From Silene conica (lineage: Eukaryota > Streptophyta > Magnoliopsida > Caryophyllales > Caryophyllaceae): a DNA stretch of 64,000 nucleotides. The notes under the pieces were generated by a model. That model was not told where the DNA came from, did not search any database, and saw nothing but the letters and a program-made list of their open reading frames with translations. Shown one piece after another: positions 36,260-47,489 of this stretch (positions are counted from its first letter, which is position 1; every line of letters starts with the position of its first letter). Both the position numbers and the translations under genes were made by a program. Location: the NCBI GenBank assembly GCA_029255685.2, contig CM055315.2, forward strand, positions 73,437,681-73,501,680, written 5' to 3'.

Positions 36260-36662
36260 TCTGTATAAAAAAGATTTGCGACGGAATTTCGCGACGGAAT
36301 TTCCGTCGCAAATCTGGTCAAGGTCAAATCTTGACCAGATTTGCGACGGAAATTCCGTTGCAAATATTGACTCCTGCGACGGAAATTCCGTCGCAAATCT
36401 GGTCAAGATTTGACCTTGACCCACTTTTGGTCAAGTCTGGTCAATATGTTTGCGACGGAAATTCCGTCGCAAAAGTCAATATTTGCGACGGAATTTCCGT
36501 CGCAAACTTTCCCGCCATCTGACTTTCACTTCGCGGGTCTGGGAAATTCAAGTCCGTCGCAAAAAAAAAATCCGTCGCAAAGTCCGTCACAAAACTAATT
36601 TTGCGACGGAATTTCTGTCCGTCGCAAATTTTCCGTCGCAAGGGCAATATTTTTTTGTAGTG
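36260..36662. repeat. CACTA right subterminal repeats
   Basis: Head-to-head copies of TTTGCGACGG-type repeats separated by 'ctggtcaagg' words. Both repeat types also occur at the left end (32460–32590). The terminus CACTACAAAAAAATATTG is on the minus strand. Confidence 0.9.
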
Positions 36663-37673
36663 GTGACACCAACCATCTCAACAAGCAGAAGACCGTATAA
36701 GTTTGTCTTGTACGTGGAATCGATCAAGACAACATAATAGTATGATCGAAACATTTTAACGGCTTCTGGATGAGCCATGAACACGTGGTTAAGCTCCCTG
36801 TTCTTCCGATCATTAACCCATAAATGAACGTAATTATGCTGAACCACAAGTGCTAACATCTGTTGTGCCGGGTTTCTCCCATCTCTTTACTCGGCCCTTA
36901 GTTTTTGGGAACGATTGTAGATTTGTCGCCGATTAGGTCTTGACTTCTCCGGATTCCGCTGACGTAAACGCTCTAGCCGGTGTAACGTGAGCTCTAACTT
37001 GGGCTTCGATATACGCCAACTCCTCTTCATTAAACTTTGCGTAGTATCTATCTACGTCACAATACAACGTTCACCCATGATTGTGAAACCCGAATAGGAT
37101 GACCATCATCCACTGACCTTCTTGTATTTCAACAAGTTTCATTATGAATATGTAATTGCACCACGAGCTAACTGTTTTGCACCTCATTAAAGCATCAACA
37201 TCATTATTTACGGGTCGTCTTTCACCATCCGACAAACAAAATAATCATGTTCAAACTCGTGTGACGATCAACTTTCTTGTTGCTTACTCTTTTTTATACT
37301 AACCCTAGTCTAAGTGCGGTCTCATATGCCCAAGTAAGCCCTTCTGTAGTTGATGTGAATGTTCTATCGATGATAAAATATTTAGAGTATGTAGTCAACA
37401 ACGTCTCATCGTCATACACTAACGCACGCATTTCGAAAATTAAATTAACTACACGGTTAATATTTAAAAAAAAATATTGGACGAAGAACATTTTTGTTTA
37501 GCACGGGTGTTAAAAGAATTTTTTTTTTTGTCCAGCATGGGTGCGACGAATTTTTTTCCCGTCCAACCCCATGTGCTGGACGAAATTTTTTTGTCCAACA
37601 TGGGTGGTAGACATTTTTTTTTGGGACGTACTTTTTCACATACGGATATTACTCTTTCACATACGACTTTTAC

Positions 37674-39963
37674 TGTAACATCCCGTATTTTCGTAAATAA
37701 TATTTGATAAGGGTAAAGTCGTCACCCTAAATCAAAGTAATCCTTAGGATACTATTAACTAATAGCTAGCGGTAAGAAAGGTATCGAATCCACAGGGAGG
37801 CGGTAATAAATTGTTTGCTAAAGTAAATAAGTCTTACGGTAAGAATTGGGTTGTTTAGTTGTTTTGTTGTCTTCTAATTAACTAATTGCAAGATAAGTAA
37901 ATAAAGGTGTAAACAAATATTATGAAAGATCTAGGGATCAAGTTCACATAGGCGATTATCAAGGGGAATAGGATTTAACTAATTTAATTGGGCAAGATTA
38001 TTATTTAAGATCATATGTCCGGTCGGTATTCATATAATCTTTAGATCTAAACCTAACATGCGGTCGTTATAATTAGGTCAGTCTATTCAATTGTTGTGGC
38101 CTATCTTAGTCTTAGTCTACAGTCGGATCTAAGACTAATTCGCGAGACTAATTAACTAATCCTGGCCAGTAATTAATTAATCAGATTTAAAACAACAATA
38201 GAACAATAATAATAAGCAGTTTAACAATTAAACATCATTAAAGTTTGATTCCCCCTTCTAATCACCTAGATCCCTTTTCACCATAGACAAATAAATTAGC
38301 TACGCATGGCTTGGGATCTAACTACAACAATATTGATTGAAAACATAATTAATAAAGCAATACACTAAGAACAAGAATAATTGAAGAACAATAAAGTAGA
38401 GATTGTGATTAAATACCGTAAATAGGAGAACAATATCCGTAGGCAATTGCTAAGTAATAATCTAGAGAGCTACTAATAATAATTAGGGTTTTAGAGTAAT
38501 AAAAAGTGTCTCTAACAATAGGCTACGAAGCATTTATTTATAGTAAACTACTAAACAATTTATGGAAACTCGGCGTAAATTAAAGCACTCGATCGAGCAC
38601 TCAAGGCACTCGATCGAGCACTACTAAACAAGTTTTTTTTTTCTTTTTTTTCTTCTTCTTTTTTCCTTCTTTCTTGTGCTTCATATTTTTCTCTTTTTCC
38701 AACATAAGAGATTAACACAATTGCTCAAAAATTTTCACTACACCCACTTGGACAAAATTAGTCCCTTTCCAACCATAGTAATGAAATATCATGATAAACC
38801 AAGCAACTGCGACTGTCCCGAAAAGGTAGGCAAATTCTAAGATTGTAGCTTATAAATATTAAAATACAAAACATGCCACAAGGTTTCAAACGAGTTTTCA
38901 TAGGGAATTTGGTTTCAAAGGTAGAAAGACAAATTTTTGGCTATATGAAGCTTATTTGAATGGTAAGGACCGCCTATCCTCATGTACTTGTCATACATTC
39001 ACATAAAAGCATCAAGCAATCAATTTCACACTTATGCAGTTTGATATTACATATTCCACGAGGAGAAACCACACTCAAGCCTAAATAACAATGAGACCAG
39101 TTTATTAATGTTCCTGGCCTAGGAAGCTCCATAGACCTCGGAATTTAAGTTGTTACCAACTTAATTTGTCAAGTCTAATCAATATAAGGCATGTTGATTA
39201 CGGTCAAGACTTGATCATTGAGCTTTGTTTTCATAGGCTAACGAGTCAAAACAATGTACATGGATAACTATTTGGGATTCAACTGCAAAAACAATGCAAA
39301 TTATCATCATTGCTATTTAATTCAGCAAGACTTGATCTAAAAAAAAAGAAAAAACATATTTTTGGATTTTTTTGTTAAGCACACAACATAAAATAAAGAC
39401 TCTCCCCCAAACCTAAATGTCATAGTGTCCTCATTGTGACCTAAAAAACATGTAAGGCACAATATAAAATATAACCAGCACCCTAAAGGACACTACTGAC
39501 AAACGGAAATAAAGGAGAAAACATAACACACTAAAAATAAAGGAAAAAATAAAAGTGTTACGTGTCGTTAACAATAGGTGGCTAGGAGAACTCTAGTCAC
39601 TCCCCACTGATTGTGGCGTCATGTTTTCATGTATGTAGGTACATGACAGGTGGCTGATGGGTTACAGCCTTACAGGAGGCTAGCGAGCGATGGTCCTATC
39701 ATCGATGACTTACCCGTTTATCGTTCTAGCTGGACCTAGTTTTTGTTATACATTTGAGTGCATGTAGGGATGTGTCATCCCATGCTGTTTTTGTACTTAT
39801 ACTTTCGTACTTAGACTTATATACTTATTTATTGTTGTTTATTTCAGTTTGTATAGTTTGTTTTAATTCACCTCGTTTTATCATGTATGTTAAAGTTTAA
39901 ATTCCGCCTAAATTTTGGCATGTTTGAATGTTCTATTTTTCCGCTGCGACGAGGGATTTTACA
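37674..39963 (+). repeat. Second chromovirus-like solo LTR, interrupted
   Basis: It starts TGTAACATCCCGTATTTTC and ends near 'cgacgagggattttaca'. Its last 390 bp share 'ctaggagaactctagtcact', 'tccccactga' and 'ttccgctgc' with the solo LTR at 27127–29942. Flanks tttac (37669–37673) and tttat (39964–39968) are a near-match TSD. From about 37705 to 39560 it is occupied by another retroelement fragment. Confidence 0.6.
37705..39560 (-). mobile_element. 3' end of an LTR retrotransposon, nested and truncated
   Basis: On the minus strand a polypurine tract 'ggtttgggggagag' (39414–39400) is preceded by a hairpin with an AGGA loop (39440–39419). It is followed by an LTR-like stretch that runs to '...ctttacccttatca' at 37706. 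The word 'tccctgtggattcgatacc' near 37796 matches the 3' part of Ty3-type LTRs. About 120–150 bp of 3' UTR remain beyond the hairpin; genes and the 5' LTR are gone. A duplicated 'gcactcgatcgagcact' lies at 38586–38625. Confidence 0.6.
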
Positions 39964-40589
39964 TTTATCACATTGCCCTTGTCAATTTTTTATAATTCAC
40001 CCAATTTATTTTCGCCTTCTTCCTTCATCCTTTAAACACCAAGTGATTAATACCAATCAATTACTCCGCTCACGGTCCCTACATCTGGAGTATCAACCGA
40101 GTCGTCGGAATTTTTTCAATATAGGCATCATCCTACAATCTTTAAAAAAATAATAAAAACAATACAAAAAGGGAGCAACACGCAGCAACATAACCGGCAC
40201 AAGCAACACCACAACAACGACATAGCAAGCAGCACCACGACAGCAACACAATGAACCTATTAATAATTGTCAACCACTGAGTCATCTCTCATCTACAAAC
40301 TGTAATTAACATTGACTCTATGTATATAACTTAAATAAAATATAAACTTTAATAATTTCAATAACACGATTAATAATCGTTAATAAATAATATTACTTCA
40401 ATAATTGGAAAATCGTAAACCATTGTTTAAACTTTTAGAGTAATTAATTCAATTTTAGGGTAAAGATGCATATAGAAAAGTTTTTTTGTCTATGTTTAGG
40501 GGAAAAAGTTTAGGTTTAGGAAAGGGGTAGCATGTGAAAATTTTATGAAAAAATGTATATGAAAGAGTAGATACCGTATGTGAAAAAGT

Positions 40590-40790
40590 AATTCCGTTTT
40601 TTTTCGTCTAGTGGAGGTGTTGGACAGACTTTTTTTTGTCCGGCAGACAGTTGGACATTTTTTTTTCCAACACTTGTGCTGGACAAAAAAGTTCTTTGTC
40701 TGGCACCTAACAAATTATTTTTTTGTCCAACACCTGTGCGGCTGTGCCGGACAAAAAAGTTCTTTGTCTAGCCTATTTCCGTCACATTTC
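40590..40790. repeat. Right MULE subterminal array
   Basis: Imperfect repeats built on 'gtccaacac', 'ctggacaaaaaagttctttg' and 'ccggac', the inverted counterpart of 24525–24690. A further block at 37490–37620 is related. Confidence 0.7.
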
Positions 40791-40962
40791 TATTTTTTTT
40801 TTTCCGAAATTTGAAATCGGCTTCGGGAATCTAACGATAATCATTACCCGTCCTACTATACAACGAAGTAGAAATCATAAATTTGAATCAAAATTAAATC
40901 GTAAACTACCCTCGTAGTTGTGATTCATGTTGCAAAACCGTTGTTAAAATCGTTGTTTAATT

Positions 40963-41150
40963 TTTTTTTTTTTTTGGTTTAAACCGGGGTGTCCACCGTC
41001 GACAACAGTGTATAATCCCCTCGCCGCGGGTGCTCTCACGAAGAGGTAAACGGCTGGCCAAAGTGTTGCTCCATTTCCATGGGCAGGGATCGAACCCCTG
41101 ACCTCATGGTTAAGGGATGAGGTGAGCAACCACCACACCAAACACATTTG
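40963..41150 (-). mobile_element. tRNA-derived SINE in the right MULE end
   Basis: 188 bp flanked by a 20-bp target duplication (gttaaaatcgttgtttaatt at 40943–40962 and 41151–41170). A T-run at the left is the poly(A) tail. On the minus strand an A-box-like 'tggtgtggtggttgctcacc' and B box 'GGGTTCGATCCC' have tRNA spacing. The left MULE end (24320–24360) shows the uninterrupted site. It is a different sequence from the SINE at 157–324. Confidence 0.92.
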
Positions 41151-41347
41151 GTTAAAATCGTTGTTTAATTGCAAGTTGTTTGAACTACTTCAAAACCGTT
41201 TTTGATTTTTTTGAGAGAACGGACAATTTTTTTATAGAGATTTTTAATTAGACTAACAATTGGGTTGAATTGAGGAGGGCAAAGTTGGAGGTTTATATAA
41301 AGTGTCGACGATAATTAATAAAATTGTCGACGATCTTTTACATGCCC

Positions 41348-41571
41348 CTTAACTTACCATGAAACCGTCTCATAAAACAAATAATATGGAGGCAGTAAAG
41401 TCAAGTCGGATAATATTTGTGGGCCTTTGGACCGAATCAGCCCAAAAAAACCCAGTGTCATTGCAGTACGAGTACACTACTCGTATTTAACACAGCAACA
41501 GACAGCAGAGTGTGTTCCAACTTCTCTCGTCGACAACTGATTAATTAACCCTAAAAAATTACGAGAAAAAA
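41348..41571 (+). promoter_or_regulatory. SUMO gene upstream region
   Basis: Only about 225 bp separate the MULE terminus from the SUMO start codon. The segment has 'cccaaaaaaacccagt', a possible TATA-like 'gtatttaaca' near 41487, and a leader 'ctctcgtcgacaactg'. Limits of the promoter are inferred. Confidence 0.5.
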
Positions 41572-44500
41572 ATGTCAGGAACACAAGAGGAGGACAAGAA
41601 GCCTGGAGATCAGTCTGCTCACATTAATCTCAAAGTCAAGGGTCAGGTATTATTATAATTATTTGTTTTTCTTTATTATTATTTTTAATTTTCAATTTAG
41701 GGTTTATGTTGGCTATAGAATTATTAGGGTTTATTTCGTTGATGTAGTGGAGTTCTTGGTGTTTTTGTATTCGAATATGGTTGTTTTGTTGTGGTGTGAC
41801 TCTGAAACCCTAGAGGCTAGAACTTTCAATGTACTGTTAAGATGGTTCGTTTTGTGTAAGGCGGTTTTATGCAATTATTTCGTTTTGAGATTAACTTATT
41901 TAAGACCGCCCTACACAAGAATTTTGTCAAGATTGTGTACAATTTGATTTATTTGATGGAAGAGGGATATAGAGAGTGTTGGGGATATATGGAAATTGAA
42001 TTTAGGTCGTGAATTCTGCATTACATTATGTTGATCATGATGGTCTCCTTTACATATGTAAATTTTAAGCTGTTAATGGTATAGGATTTGTTTAACGATA
42101 ACGGTTCCGTTATATCAGTTACATGGTTTGTTTGAGCAACTGAGGGCTTCTCTTTTTGGAAGGAATCTAATGGGTACAATCTTGACATGGATTAGGGTTT
42201 GTTTGTTTGGTCATTTAATTAACGCGTAAGGTGTGCGTGAAAGGCTTGTTTCTAAAGTGGATGCAAACTTATTGTTTGAACATGGCGGTAAATCCCTTTT
42301 AAATCGTCGTTATTAACTTTAAGTTGTGAGTATCTGGATGACTCCTAATGAAAATTGCGATCACAATTGTATCCTCATGACACTCTTTCATAATGAAAGA
42401 AGCTTAAATGATATAGTGAATTTTCTTTCTTTATTCCATCATTATTGTAACCCAAGAGCTTGGGGCGAGGTTGTGTCATTAACTTTAACTTGTGAGTATC
42501 TGGATGACTCCTAATGAAAATTGTGATCAAAATTGTATCCTAATGACACTCGTTCACTATGAAAGAAGCTTAAATGATATAGTAAATTTTCTTTCTTTAT
42601 TCCATCATTATCGTAACCAAAGATTTTGGGGGGAGGTTGTGTCATTAACTTTAAATTGTGAGTATCTGAATGACTCCTACTGAAAATTGCAATCAAAATT
42701 GTATCCTAGTGACTCTCGTTCACAATGAAGAAGCTTACATGATTTAGTGAATTTTCGTTCTTTATTCCATCATTATTGTAACCAAAGAGTCACCGGTCTT
42801 GCGCCCTTTGACGATGGAAATACGAAGGGCTCATAGTCTTATACTTTTTTTTTTGTTTTGTTTTGTTTTGTTTTTGGATTCTATGATGTCATCAGCGTTT
42901 TGTATTCTATGATATCGTGCGTGTTTATGTATGTTATTTGCTACCATATTTGCCTTTGAAGGAGAATTTGGAACGGGCTGTAAGGTTTCTTTGGTTGTCG
43001 TTAATTAAGTATGTCTAGTATCTACTAGTACCATAAGATATTTGTTTGACTTCGCATATTAAGGCTTGGCTTTCACTTTTCAATTATCAAAAATCCTTCT
43101 CAAGATAACGATAAGATATGCTGTTGATTTCACACTAATGAATGCTTACTTGATTCTTTTTGTGAGATCTGAACGGTGGAGGCCAAAATAAGAACATACT
43201 ATCCTCCGTTCCGCTTTGTATATCACATTTTTCACTATTCCTATCGCATAAGTTTGAAAACTGGGAGGAACATTTTATTGACGTCCTATTTTGTATGTCT
43301 CGTACTTTTCATTATTAACCCATTCTCTTCAAATATCTAGTGGTTACTTTGTGGGAACATTCAATTTTCTGATTTGATTAAAATGAAGCATTTTTTTGTA
43401 AATGACCCCCTTTTATGTACCAATTTTTACAAATAACCACCTTATGTCAGTTTTTGCTAATAACTACCACCCAATATTGATTACGCTGATGGTATTTCTA
43501 AAACCCGATTTAATTACGACGTTACACGTTTAATGTAACTGAACTACCTAAATTAATCTCAGTAATTACACTCCCCTATCCTTGTTTTAATCCCCCAAAT
43601 CAGTTCAATTGAAATAATAGAACCCCCAAATTAATTGTTCTTCTTCCCTTCCTCCATTAACGCGACACATTCCTCTCCCCTTCAATGTTCATTTCCATGT
43701 TTTCCCGGGGTTTGATTCCAGATGAAATGGGGTGAGAATGCATAAATTTATTAGGGAATTTTAGATTATGTAGGGAAATGGTTTGAATGTATGCAGTACT
43801 AATTTTAGAATAAGATTTGTTTCCTATGATCTAACTGAAGGTATTGGAAAAGTTTGAACATGGGTATTTTGTTCATATGGTATTGTATGCTTTATTTTCT
43901 TGATTTTTCGGCATAAAGTTGGTTTTTAAACAATTTCATGGGACATTCAAGTAATCAAGTACGGAGTATTAATCTTGTGATATTTGAACTGTTCTGTTGT
44001 GAACATTTTATGTACTTCTTCGGAATCATATAGTGAAATGTTTTGAATGAATGCAATACTAGTTTTAGAGTAAGGTTTGCTTCCTTTGATCTAGTTGAAG
44101 ATATTAGAAGTTCGAACATTGGTATCGATGGCGTATTCATATGCTATGGTAATATTGTATGCTTTCTTTTCTGGATTTTTCTGCGTAAAGTTTACTGCTC
44201 TTGTGATCGTAGTATTTGATGCAGAGATTAATCTATTCTGAAATGATTGCATTTTAGCAGTTTTTGTCAAAAGATTGGATCTAGTCTGGTCATATTTCTG
44301 GATAAGTGAGAGTAGTTTAGGTAGTTCAATTATATTAGAGTCGTAATCTCGTAATTAGATCGGGTTTTATAAATACCGTCTGCGTAATCAGTATTGGGTG
44401 TTAATTTTTTTAAATTAAATGGGATTTAAGGTGGTTATTAGTAAAAAATGACATAAGGTGGTTATTTGTAAAAAATGGTACATAAAAGGGGTTGGTTATT

Positions 44501-45823
44501 TACAAAAAAACTCTAAATAAATGTAACTTATCTGTAAACTAATGTCGATGCACATTGTAGGTTTTGACCTTTGAGGGAACCTGTTGTACTGTATAAAAAA
44601 CAATATATAAAGTGCATAAACAAGTTGGATGCCTTATATATGGACGACTATTTTAAAGCATGAGTAATGAGTCGACTATATAGTGAAGCGTTTTCTTAAT
44701 ATGTTTAAACTGTAATGAGTACAGACTACAGATTCATTGTTAAAGATCACATTCTCCTCAATTATGAACAGTGTTGATGGATATATATGATTCCTACTTT
44801 ACTTTATTGCTGTCGTACGTTTCTGCCATTTGGACATTAAACATCTTGTTAGGCCAAATCTCTTACTTACCTACAGTGCCTTTACGGAGAACCAGCTGTT
44901 TCTGATGAGTTTTTGGACTGTATGACTGAATATCGTTAGCTGTCTTCTATGAGTCTAAATTGTCTACTGGGCTCTGTTGTTTTTGTTGCAAGACACTATG
45001 AGTGAATATGACTGAATATCTGGTCATTTTTTCATGTTTGTTGCAAGAGATTCAATGGTTTTTGTTTTTGTTTCTCTGCTGGTAAAGATGATCTCTTAGG
45101 TCTGCTTGTTTCATTTCTCTGCAAGACTAGTGTCAACTCAATTGCATTCCTGTTTGATATATGTTTAGGAATCTTTTTTTAGCGTGCTTTACCTATGCTC
45201 TTCCTTTATTATATCCTTATTATTATAAGTTGAACATGTACATATATGTTTTTGTGTATGTTTTCAGGATGGCAACGAGGTATTCTTCCGTATTAAGAGG
45301 TCTACCCAACTCAAGAAGCTTATGAATGCTTACTGCGACCGACAATCTGTGGATTTCGCCTCAATTGCATTCCTGTTTGATGGGCGTCGTCTTCGTGCAG
45401 AACAGACTCCTGATGAGGTCTCTCCCTTCCCTTCCCTTCCCCTGCATTTTTAGTTGAACGTGTTACTCGCTAAAGAATACGCCCTGTTTTAATTTTTATG
45501 TTACGCTCACTTACCAGAGATAACTTTAATCTCTCTCAGACACCTTATTATCATGAAATGTACACTCTTGTGAGAGTATTTTTTCTATGAGAACAATGAA
45601 CAAGTTTTATTTATAACTCTTCCTCAAAGTACTTGGTCAAAATCTACGCCAAAGCACATTCTTGAAAACTGAAAAAAATCTAGTGTTAGGGAAAAAATGG
45701 GATTATGTATGAAAGTATAATCTTTGGGTGACAAGTCATTGATCTTACTTGTTGCAGCTGGAAATGGAAGATGGTGATGAGATAGACGCTATGCTGCATC
45801 AGACTGGTGGGGCTACTATATAA
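41572..45823 (+). CDS. SUMO: Small ubiquitin-related modifier (SUMO), three exons
   Basis: Exons 41572–41646, 45268–45417 and 45758–45823 join in phase 0 with GT–AG introns and encode 96 residues. The start is [20 protein letters not shown]. The ubiquitin-fold core has '[20 protein letters not shown]' and '[14 protein letters not shown]', nearly identical to conserved plant SUMO1/2. The C-terminus reads ...[12 protein letters not shown] protease would remove ATI to expose the Gly-Gly that is activated by the SAE/SCE1 cascade and joined to target lysines, mostly in the nucleus. Residues 6–13 form the acidic/basic flexible tail. Intron 1 is 3.6 kb and filled with repeats; intron 2 is 340 bp. 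The gene looks functional. Confidence 0.97.
42320..42800. repeat. Tandem repeat of about 166 bp in SUMO intron 1
   Basis: Three units begin at 'gtgagtatctggatgactcc' near 42326, 42492 and 42658. Each contains 'aatgaaagaagcttaaatga' and 'ttccatcattat'. The third is more diverged. It lies wholly within the intron. Confidence 0.9.
43391..44510. mobile_element. Non-autonomous element with long terminal inverted repeats in SUMO intron 1
   Basis: The left end (ttttttgtaaatgaccccct..., 'ataaccaccttatgtca', 'acccgatttaattacga', about 43391–43560) returns inverted at about 44310–44510. TIRs of about 150–190 bp without coding sequence suggest a Mutator-type non-autonomous element. No TSD was settled. 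Inside, a block of about 85 bp is duplicated ('gcagtactaattttagaata' near 43793 and a similar one near 44053). Confidence 0.65.
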
Positions 45824-46592
45824 GCCCGGACATTTATCAGGCTCACTAGGACTGGGAACCGTAGGTTATTATCATGATTGGCTTTGTGAAAGAACTCTAG
45901 ACTTGTAAAATTGTATTGTACATCGACCAGCCTTTTATAAGCCTAGAGGCTTAATTTGGAACTCTCTTGAATATGGATCTTGATGTTTGGAATGTCATTT
46001 GCCTGTTTGAGCGTTTTCCTAAACAAAAGGCATTTTTATACTCTTAACGAGTTTATAATGCGCTTTATGCTATGCGATCAAGAATGAGGTTCAAAAAGTA
46101 TTGAACGTCCCGGATTCCAAGATTTCACGGTGTGCTAAGTTTGCTAGACTTCACAGAAATAGGACAAACATTTACTGCTCAGCTTGTTTGATGGTGTTTG
46201 AAGATCTCAGCTTGAATCTGGAGTTTATCTCATGCTTTCAGATATGGAGTACACATATGGGCGATATGGCCATTGACTCAATTTTGGGGTCTAACCTGTA
46301 TACCTGATAACTAAGGTGGGTTCTGAATTCTGAACTTTTGTTTTAGACCTTTCTACACGGATAATGCTCATTCATGGATGGGTTTTACTCTTTCGTGGAG
46401 GAAAATGATCATTTTATCCCTTTTATTTCAACTCCCAAACATTCAATGTTCTCCCTCTTCAATTCCATTGTCTTTTCCACAAATTCCGATAAATTAATCT
46501 AGAAAACGATTGAACTTTGGAGCATTAATTAGCTCATCAATAATAAATTGAGATTTAGATTCAGGAAAATTTAACAAGAATAATCCATACTA
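45824..46592. other. SUMO 3' UTR and flank
   Basis: The 3' UTR probably ends within the first 200 bp. A 68-codon open frame near 46101 shows no recognisable feature. Nothing else is seen. Confidence 0.5.
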
Positions 46593-46755
46593 CAAGTGAT
46601 CTTCCCATATTAATCCCTACCTGTTATTTCCGGTTATGCTATTTAAACTTAGGGCCCACTATTATTATTCCTTCTCCAAGTGATCTTCCCATATTAATCC
46701 CTACCTGTTATTTCCGGTTATGCTATTTAAACTTAGGGCCCACTATTATTATTTA
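46593..46755. repeat. 84-bp tandem duplication
   Basis: 'caagtgatcttcccatatta...gggcccactattattatt' occurs at 46593 and again at 46677 with almost no differences, so the duplication is recent. Confidence 0.95.
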
Positions 46756-47489
46756 AACATCTTCCTTCTCCAACCCCTCATTCCCCATTGTTAAACCTTC
46801 AACCTCCCTCCCTACTTCCTCTTTTCACTTGTCAATTTCTCATTGGCCCGCCCCTTTTTTTTTTCCGGAGATTTTCAATTATGAAGTGTATTTTTTCCAT
46901 ATCGTACGAATTGGATATAAACATATAATAAACCCCAAATTCTCATTTGTGACGACGTCCGTCACAAGCTTGAAACTTATTGTCTTACATGAACCTAAAA
47001 TCAAACTTGAAAACTAGATATTCTTCATATAAATAATGATGCAAAATTTATATACAAGAGCAGAAGCTGATGACGGATGGAGAAGACAATTCGATAACAT
47101 ATGAACACTGATTTTTTTTGGATCGAACAATTTATTGGCTTTCAAAGGATAAGACATCATTATCTTTATAATAATCAAACTGAAGGAGAAAGAAATTTGC
47201 TGACTGCTTCAAATTTGCCTCACAAATGATTATGCACGTCTCATCGATTTGCGAAAAAACAATTTTTAGTAGCTTGATTTTTGAAAAAAATGTTTAATGC
47301 TAAATAATGGCGTGAATCAATGCTCAACAATGGACGTTTGGAGAGCAAATGAAGAAGAAAATTAATGGAGTAAAGTAAATTTGGGGGTAAAGAATAATAA
47401 TGGGGTCAATAAAAGGTTATTATTTATTAATATTAGATTAATGACATTCTTTACCGGCTGAGAAGGTAGCCTTTCCTCTGAGTTTAATA
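46756..47489. other. Intergenic DNA
   Basis: It includes a fragment of the 'aaattctcatttgtgacg' repeat family near 46935–46970. No gene is visible. Confidence 0.5.

Larger units (their letters stand above)
32280..36662 (-). mobile_element. CACTA (En/Spm) element, non-autonomous
   Basis: 4383 bp with termini CACTACAAAACAATG and (inverse) CACTACAAAAAAATATTG, flanked by the 3-bp duplication gtg (32277–32279 and 36663–36665). Both ends carry dense subterminal repeats of TTTGCGACGGAA/TTCCGTCGCAAA. Inside are a spliced Transposase_24-like gene, a fragment with a transposase-associated domain, microsatellites and a long foldback. No catalytic TNPD domain was seen. It is inserted in the MULE transposase gene. 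Confidence 0.95.
31016..37490 (-). pseudogene. MULE transposase copy B with OTU-like C-terminus, split by CACTA
   Basis: Read on the minus strand, there is a FAR1-type DNA-binding region (37490–36890, degraded). Next comes 'MLALVVQHNYVHLWVNDRK' with 'VLIDSTYKTNLYG' (36859–36663), then the CACTA insertion. The MULE core continues at 32257–31706 ('VTDFERGLLNAIPTVFPDSY', 'HLLCLWNIFWNVETK'), followed by SWIM ('DCSCVKTSTLGLLCVCSRHR', near 31545–31490) and a spacer. At 31230–31020 comes 'LPSWFSQYLEAWFDLSSDGQ-CGYRV', the Cys box of an OTU-type cysteine protease, with 'MARADLIKEI'. A frameshift lies near 31700. The product would bind and cut MULE ends. Copy B is better preserved than copy A. Confidence 0.8.
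16801..41347. mobile_element. Tail-to-tail duplicated Mutator-like element with nested insertions
   Basis: The left end (16801–16888 continuing at 24243–24690) and right end (41347 back to about 40590) are inverted copies. Shared blocks include 'GGACATGTTAAAGGTCGTCG' against 'GGGCATGTAAAAGATCGTCG', 'cgtcgacactttatataaac', and a subterminal array of 'gacaaagaacttttttgtcc'-type units. Between them lie two MULE transposase copies in opposite orientation that meet near 31016. A LINE, solo LTRs, a CACTA element and a SINE interrupt the arms. No matching 9–11-bp flank duplication was found. It could therefore be one foldback element or two MULEs joined by rearrangement. Confidence 0.65.

Noticed and set aside
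36171..36647. Overlapping ORFs on both strands at the CACTA right end
   Set aside because: They are built from the GCGACGGAA subterminal repeats and have no protein features.
40963..41150. A possible tRNA gene (A and B boxes present)
   Set aside because: No cloverleaf, and the 20-bp TSD and poly(A) show a SINE.
16801..41347. A 9–11-bp target duplication for the MULE
   Set aside because: The flanks (acaataaata and cttaacttacc) do not match well enough to claim one.
46101..46307. 68-codon ORF downstream of SUMO
   Set aside because: No motif, no promoter evidence, length within chance.
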